A stretch of DNA of 64,000 nt, taken from assembly GCA_963834685.1 (NCBI GenBank), contig CAWICW010000037.1, forward strand, positions 186,001-250,000, in the 5' to 3' direction. Shown piece by piece: positions 59,917-64,000 of this stretch. The position numbers and the translations under genes were made by a program. Below the pieces are notes generated by a model. The model made no database searches and was not told the origin of the DNA. It was given only the letters and a program-made list of their open reading frames with translations. Position 1 is the first letter of the stretch. Each line of letters starts with the position of its first letter. Origin of the DNA: Palsa-504 sp963834685. Lineage in GTDB: Bacteria > Actinomycetota > Actinomycetes > Streptosporangiales > Streptosporangiaceae.

Positions 59917-61357
59917 CTGACGGGTCTGCCTCCCTGGGACGTCCGGCCGGTCCCCGCGCCTGCGCGCGGCCGGCCAGCGCAATCGCGGCCGCGGCGGCAG
60001 CGACGACGGCGAGCACGATGAACGCGGGCCGCGCCGACCCAGCGTACCCGTGACCAGCGCTGCCCAGGTGCAGCGCGAGCGCCATGAGAGAGATGCCAAG
60101 GGTCGTGCCGATCCCCCTGGCCATGCTGACCAGGCCGCCGAGCAGAGATGCCGACGAGTCGGCGGTACTGCGCATGATGACCGTGTTGTTAGCGGGCACG
60201 AACAGGCCGAGGCCTAGGCCAGCCAGCGCGAGCTGCGCGACCACGGTCTGCACCGTCACCGGCATGAAGACCTGCGCGCCCATGACCGCGCAGGTCACCA
60301 TGGCGCCCGCGAAGCCGCGCTGACTATCGGTCCAGGTCCGGGGCAGCACCGCGTCGCCGAACAGCGCGGCCAGGCCGAACCCGAGCGGCAGGGCGGACAG
60401 CAGCAGGCCGGTGCGGGCCTCGCTACCGAGGTCATGGCCGAGCATCTGCGGGATCAGCACCAGCGGCCCGAACAGCACCAGGTAGCCGCAGGCCGCGCCG
60501 GCCAGGCCGCGCGCCAGCGGCGCGGAGCGGAGCAGCCAGACCGGGATCAGGGGGTGTCCGGTGGTCGCCTCGCGTCGGATAAACGCGGCCAGGCCGACTA
60601 GCGCGAGCGCCGCGAGCAGCGCGGTCACCCAGGCTGGCAGGCTCAGGCCCGAGGCCGCGGACAGGGTCAGCAGCAGCGTGCTGGTCCACGCCACCAGCAG
60701 CAGGGTGCCTAGCCAGTCGAACCTCTCCGGTCTGCTGAACTGCCTCGTACGCGGCAGCAGGTAGCGGCCCGCGACGATCGCCACCAGGCCAACGGGGACG
60801 TTTACCCAGTACACCGCGCGCCAGCCGACCGTAGCGGTGAGCAGGCCACCCAGAGTGGGGCCCAGCGCCAGCCCGATGGACTGCGCGCCCGCCTGCACGC
60901 CCAGCGCGAAGCGCATCCGGTGTTTGGGCGCGCTGGTGGTCACCAAGGCCACGCTGTTCGACTGGAGCATCGCCGCGCCGACCGCCTGGGCCAGGCGGAG
61001 CAAGACCAGGGCGCCGAGCGAGGGGGCCAGGCCGCACGCCGCGGAGGTCACCGTGAACACGGCGAAGCCGTAGGTGTACACGAGCTTGCGGCCGACCGCG
61101 TCGCCCAGTCGTCCGGCCGGGGCGAGCAGGGCAACCAGGCCAAGGAGGTAGACCAGGGACACCCACTGTACGGCGGCGACCGGGACGCCAAAGTCACGCT
61201 GCATGGCCGGGAACGTGATCGTGACGATGCTGGCGTCGAGCTGGCCCATGAAGGCGCCGAAGCAGACTACGCCGACCGCCAGCCACGGCGCCCGGGGGCT
61301 GTCCCGCACCGCGGCAGGGCGAGGCAGCTCTCGCAAGATACTTCTGTAACCGAACAT
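59903..61357 (-). CDS. MFS drug:H+ antiporter (DHA2/EmrB-like)
   Basis: 484 residues with about 14 hydrophobic segments. GRLGDAVGRKLVY is the loop 2-3 motif A, QAVGAAMLQSN the motif B region and GPTLGGLLTATVGWRAVYWVN the antiporter motif C. Expels drugs or other lipophilic compounds. ATG 61357 falls inside a repeated 19-base element; GTG 61309 is an alternative. Regulated with the adjacent MarR gene. Confidence 0.9.
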   Translation of the reverse strand: MFGYRSILRELPRPAAVRDSPRAPWLAVGVVCFGAFMGQLDASIVTITFPAMQRDFGVPVAAVQWVSLVYLLGLVALLAPAGRLGDAVGRKLVYTYGFAVFTVTSAACGLAPSLGALVLLRLAQAVGAAMLQSNSVALVTTSAPKHRMRFALGVQAGAQSIGLALGPTLGGLLTATVGWRAVYWVNVPVGLVAIVAGRYLLPRTRQFSRPERFDWLGTLLLVAWTSTLLLTLSAASGLSLPAWVTALLAALALVGLAAFIRREATTGHPLIPVWLLRSAPLARGLAGAACGYLVLFGPLVLIPQMLGHDLGSEARTGLLLSALPLGFGLAALFGDAVLPRTWTDSQRGFAGAMVTCAVMGAQVFMPVTVQTVVAQLALAGLGLGLFVPANNTVIMRSTADSSASLLGGLVSMARGIGTTLGISLMALALHLGSAGHGYAGSARPAFIVLAVVAAAAAAIALAGRAQARGPAGRPREADPSGGFS

Positions 61358-61398
61358 CCTGCGCCGAGAATATCAAAACTACTTCTGTAACCGAACAT
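61339..61398. promoter_or_regulatory. Two 19-bp direct repeats flanking a -10 box: likely MarR operators
   Basis: TACTTCTGTAACCGAACAT occurs at 61339-61357 and 61380-61398, identical and 41 bases apart (about four helical turns). Each contains the imperfect palindrome TTCTGTAACCGAA (TTCnGTnACnGAA). Between them, on the minus strand, lies GATATT (61374-61369), a possible -10 box for the MFS gene. The upstream copy covers the promoter and the downstream copy the start codon. Confidence 0.65.
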
Positions 61399-61704
61399 TA
61401 TGGGATAGGCGAGGTGGGGTGCGCGGGGATACAGGTGCGGTCCGGCTGGGGAGCGCCGTCGGTCGGATCGCGCCGGCTGGCCATCATCATTGGCCTGGAT
61501 ACCGGGATTAACTCCGGACATGCCGGGCGCGGTGCTGGCCATGGAGGATCAGACCCGACAGACTCATGGAGGTAGAGCAGTCCGCCGTCTCTGCGCTGGC
61601 CGCTGGGCTAGAGTACGCCGGGAAAGGGCCAGCAACGGACGGCAGCGGGACCGACCCTGCAGGCCGCGGAGGGGCTTTCACGGGTCGGAACGGAAGGGAC
61701 GACG
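61399..61704. other. Divergent intergenic region between MFS and sepH genes
   Basis: 306 bases. It should contain the sepH promoter, but I cannot fix one. No RNA gene seen. Short frames here have no family match that I recognise. Confidence 0.35.
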
Positions 61705-63003
61705 ATGCAGGAACTGCGCTTCGTCGCGGTCAGCGAGGACGGCCGTTATGCGGTCCTCGCCATCCCCGGGCGAAGCGCACGTTTCATGCTGCCGATAGAC
61801 GAGCGGCTCAGGGCGGTGGCTCTGGGCCAGACCTCCCGGCTCGCGCAGTACGAGATCGAAGTGGAGAGCCCGTTGCGACCCAAGGAGATCCAGGCACGAA
61901 TCCGGGCCGGGGAAACGGTGGACGAAATCGCGGACGCGGCCGGCATTGCCGTCGAGCGCGTGCGCTGGTTCGAGGGACCGGTCCTGGCCGAGCGCGCCTA
62001 CATCGCGGACCAGGCACAGACCGCGTCGGTCCGCCGCCACGGAGATTCCACCCCGGGCCCGCGGCTGGGCGAGATCGTGGCCGAGCGGCTCAATGCGATC
62101 GGGGCCGATCCGGACGACGCGCAGTGGGACGCGAAGAAGCGTGGCGACGGCAGCTGGCAGGTCCAGCTCACGTTCACCTCCGGCGGCCGCCTGCACACGG
62201 CCGAATGGGTCTTCGATCCGCGGCGCCGGCACGTGCTGCCTAACGACGACAACGCCGCGCGCATGTCGCTGCCCGGTGCCGAGCCACCCCAGCCCGCGGC
62301 GCCGCCACCGGGCGAGGCGACGATCACCCGGCTGGCCCCGCGGCTCGGCAACGCTCGGCACGAGCGGTCGGCGCCGGGACGGCCATCTGTCTCCGAGCCG
62401 GCCCCGCCTGCGCCGGGACCGGCCGCCCCGCCCGCGTCCCGGGAGCCCGATCCGGCACCCCTGGTCGCCGCGGAGAGCGTGCGGACGAACCGTCAGGCTG
62501 CTCCCCCGCCCGCCGCCGAGACGGTGGCCGAGCCCCCGGCCGCGACGGGCGATTCGGTGGCGCAGACCGAGCCTGCTGGCGAGCAGACCGGCCGCCAGGG
62601 CCGCAAAGCGGCGCGCGGCCGACGATCCTCGGTCCCGTCGTGGGACGAGATCATGTTCGGCAGTTCCCGCCAACGAGACTTACGGCGACCTGTCCCGCCA
62701 TCGGTCGCTTTCTCCAGGCGATCTGGGCACGAGCCGGCTCGCGTCCCGATTCAGCCAAGCCCCTCGCGGTCTGCCGTCGAGGACACTGCCGCGAACGGAG
62801 CGGGCAGCGCGGCGCTGGCCGCGGCGGCCAGAAGGCTTCGCTGGCGGGCGATGGCGGCGTGCCGCTCCTCCGGCAGCGCGGATTCGAGCAGCGTGTCCGG
62901 CATCAGCCCTCTCCGGTTATCCGTGTCCGTGCCCGGACATGCTCCCATCTTGCCCGGACCATTCAACACGTCCTCTCGCCCTACGCTTCCTAGCAGGTTC
63001 TAA
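61705..63003 (+). CDS. sepH: Septation protein SepH (DUF3071)
   Basis: ATG 61705 has GGAAGG seven bases upstream. N-terminal DUF3071 domain (about 1-175) with the helix-turn-helix LRPKEIQARIRAGETVDEIA, then a Pro/Ala-rich disordered region and the C-terminal motif PSWDEIMFG (about 310). SepH binds FtsZ and helps assemble division rings in Streptomyces and mycobacteria. Homologues end within about ten residues after that motif; here the frame runs on for about 110 residues of basic, Ser-rich sequence. The real stop was probably lost by a one-base shift near 62680, so the end at 63003 is doubtful. Confidence 0.85.
   Translation: MQELRFVAVSEDGRYAVLAIPGRSARFMLPIDERLRAVALGQTSRLAQYEIEVESPLRPKEIQARIRAGETVDEIADAAGIAVERVRWFEGPVLAERAYIADQAQTASVRRHGDSTPGPRLGEIVAERLNAIGADPDDAQWDAKKRGDGSWQVQLTFTSGGRLHTAEWVFDPRRRHVLPNDDNAARMSLPGAEPPQPAAPPPGEATITRLAPRLGNARHERSAPGRPSVSEPAPPAPGPAAPPASREPDPAPLVAAESVRTNRQAAPPPAAETVAEPPAATGDSVAQTEPAGEQTGRQGRKAARGRRSSVPSWDEIMFGSSRQRDLRRPVPPSVAFSRRSGHEPARVPIQPSPSRSAVEDTAANGAGSAALAAAARRLRWRAMAACRSSGSADSSSVSGISPLRLSVSVPGHAPILPGPFNTSSRPTLPSRF
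62751..62903 (-). CDS. Possible small protein convergent to sepH
   Basis: 50 residues from ATG 62903, with GGAG seven bases upstream. Sequence MPDTLLESALPEERHAAIAR, then a helical Ala-rich part. It overlaps the dubious tail of the sepH frame on the other strand, supporting the idea that sepH ends earlier. No family recognised. Confidence 0.35.
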   Translation of the reverse strand: MPDTLLESALPEERHAAIARQRSLLAAAASAALPAPFAAVSSTADREGLG

Positions 63004-63032
63004 TATCAACCGTCGGCAAGAGAGAGGCGAAG

Positions 63033-63617
63033 GTGAATTCAGGCCAGCACCGGACTCGCGGCGAGAAGCCGCGGCGGCCATCCCGCTGTGCGGCGGCGGT
63101 CCTGGCGCTGGCGGCGGCTCTGACCGTGGCCGGCTGCGGACAGGCCGGCCAGGGCGCACCGGTCGCGCCGCGGACGATGTCGGTCAGCAGCGAGGCATTC
63201 AGCCAGAGCCAGAACGTCCTCCCGCAGCGTTATACCTGCCACGGCGACCGGGTCAATCCGCCGCTGGACTGGTCCGGCGCGCCGGCCGACACCAAGAGCC
63301 TGGCGCTCGTGGTCGACGACTCTTCGGCGCCCATCACGCCGTACATTTACTGGCTCGTGTTCGACATCCAACCCGGTACGACCGATATCCAGGAAGGTGG
63401 GCTGCCGACCGGGGCGCGACAGGCACTGAACAGCGCGGACACCGCGACCTACGATGCGCCCTGTCCGAGCGGTCATTCTCACTCGTACCGTTTCACGGTT
63501 TATGCGCTGAACCGTGAGCTAACCCTGCCGAATGGCGCTCCCTTGCTGGAGGTATGGACGGCGATCGCGAACGCCACAATCGGACGCGGACGAATAGTGG
63601 TAACCGGGAACCCGTGA
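63033..63617 (+). CDS. PEBP / YbhB-like lipoprotein
   Basis: 194 residues from GTG 63033 (GAGAGG about five bases upstream). Lipoprotein signal with lipobox VAGC (about residues 32-35). The mature domain is phosphatidylethanolamine-binding-like: VLPQRYTCHGDRVNPPLDW, SLALVVDDSSAP, YWLVFDIQP, SHSYRFTVYAL. Bacterial members have been linked to kinase control, but in a lipoprotein the ligand may be lipid or a small molecule. Confidence 0.88.
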   Translation: MNSGQHRTRGEKPRRPSRCAAAVLALAAALTVAGCGQAGQGAPVAPRTMSVSSEAFSQSQNVLPQRYTCHGDRVNPPLDWSGAPADTKSLALVVDDSSAPITPYIYWLVFDIQPGTTDIQEGGLPTGARQALNSADTATYDAPCPSGHSHSYRFTVYALNRELTLPNGAPLLEVWTAIANATIGRGRIVVTGNP

Positions 63618-63821
63618 TCATCCTGATACCTGCCGTAATCAGCTTTAAGCGGAAGTTTTTCAATCGTGTGACACGGTCCCCAGTGGTAAGCCACAATCGG
63701 TGATGATCAAGCGGGTTCCGGGGCGTTCGCGACAACGAGGGAAGGCTCGCGTCATCGGCCGCGTGTGTCTGGCAAGCGCCCCTAATACCCTCCACCGGGC
63801 CCAGAATTCTGGATGGAGACC

Positions 63822-64000
63822 ATGATCCTGGTCGCGGGACTCGCCATTGCGGGACTGGCCGGCATAGCGGCCGCCTTCTACTTCAGCATGCGGCCCGGGG
63901 GTTCCCGGGTCCGGGCGGCCGGGCCTGGCCGGGCCGCGGACAGCCGGGTTCCCGCCAGCAGGAGCAGGACCTCGCCACCGTCGGGCCGAGCGGACCGGTC
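63822..64000 (+). CDS. N-terminus of a membrane or secreted protein, cut by the right edge
   Basis: ATG 63822 with GGAG three bases upstream; ATG 63813 in frame is the alternative. Visible part: one hydrophobic segment MILVAGLAIAGLAGIAAAFY, then an Arg/Ser/Pro-rich stretch. A signal anchor. The remainder lies outside the window, so no function can be given. Confidence 0.55.
   Translation, partial: MILVAGLAIAGLAGIAAAFYFSMRPGGSRVRAAGPGRAADSRVPASRSRTSPPSGRADR

Noticed and set aside
1..64000. tRNA, rRNA, CRISPR array, prophage or transposase
   Set aside because: No cloverleaf, spacer-repeat series, integrase or transposase motif was recognised on reading either strand; a dedicated search was not possible.

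Overview
The window is GC-rich DNA (roughly 70% GC) from an actinobacterium. Lineage markers are a GarA-type FHA regulator beside FtsR-like MerR and DUF151 genes, SepH, a mycothiol-type DinB-fold enzyme (TIGR03086 family), RamB next to aceA, an actinobacterial GlgA/GlgC pair, and many genes whose start codon lies 6-8 bases after a TANNNT-like -10 box (leaderless starts). I cannot name the genus. No tRNA, rRNA, CRISPR array or insertion sequence was recognised, and almost everything looks chromosomal.

Layout. 1-7.1 kb: one minus-strand phospho-signalling cassette (4-TM protein with a helical N-terminal module, vWA protein, PP2C phosphatase, zinc-ribbon kinase with altered catalytic motifs, FHA domain fused to a PrsW-type intramembrane protease, and a two-Rossmann flavoprotein-like gene cut by the window edge). 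7.3-13.7 kb: a conserved actinobacterial block (MerR, DUF151, FtsR-like MerR, GarA-like FHA, GDP-mannose pyrophosphorylase-like fusion, CDP-alcohol phosphatidyltransferase). 13.7-18.1 kb: prfC divergent from the phosphatidyltransferase across 21 bp, then a secreted GH25-like protein, an unknown protein and a DUF429 protein. 18.4-19 kb: decayed genes. 19-24 kb: a fatty-acid oxidation operon (fadA, fadB fusion, DUF885 peptidase). 24-30.4 kb: mixed metabolic and membrane genes, including an internally deleted PolX. 30.6-33.8 kb: thyX and a fused trpEG preceded by a complete trp attenuator with a 13-residue leader peptide. 33.9-36 kb: a membrane protein whose hydrolase part has decayed, and an XdhC-like gene. 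36-43.1 kb: a threonine dehydratase-like gene, DUF4032, a dehalogenase-like hydrolase, glgA-glgC and an AI-2E family permease. 43.2-47.6 kb: P450 plus ferredoxin, then a translationally coupled pair made of an ornithine-cyclodeaminase-family protein and an ammonia-lyase homologue without its cofactor-forming serine. 47.7-51.2 kb: small accessory proteins and sparse DNA. 51.2-64 kb: acyl-CoA dehydrogenase, mini-GntR, RamB/aceA, MMPL transporter, MarR plus MFS efflux, sepH and a PEBP-type lipoprotein.

How the genes work together. The first 7 kb reads as one membrane-associated phosphorylation and proteolysis system. The fad operon, acyl-CoA dehydrogenase and RamB/aceA supply beta-oxidation and the glyoxylate shunt. 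The trp leader gives tryptophan-controlled attenuation of trpEG. Several reading frames lack their expected stop or carry one-base shifts (18.7, 34.0, 56.2 and 62.7 kb), which are either real decay or assembly errors. Two families of short GC-rich repeats occur between genes and inside coding linkers.
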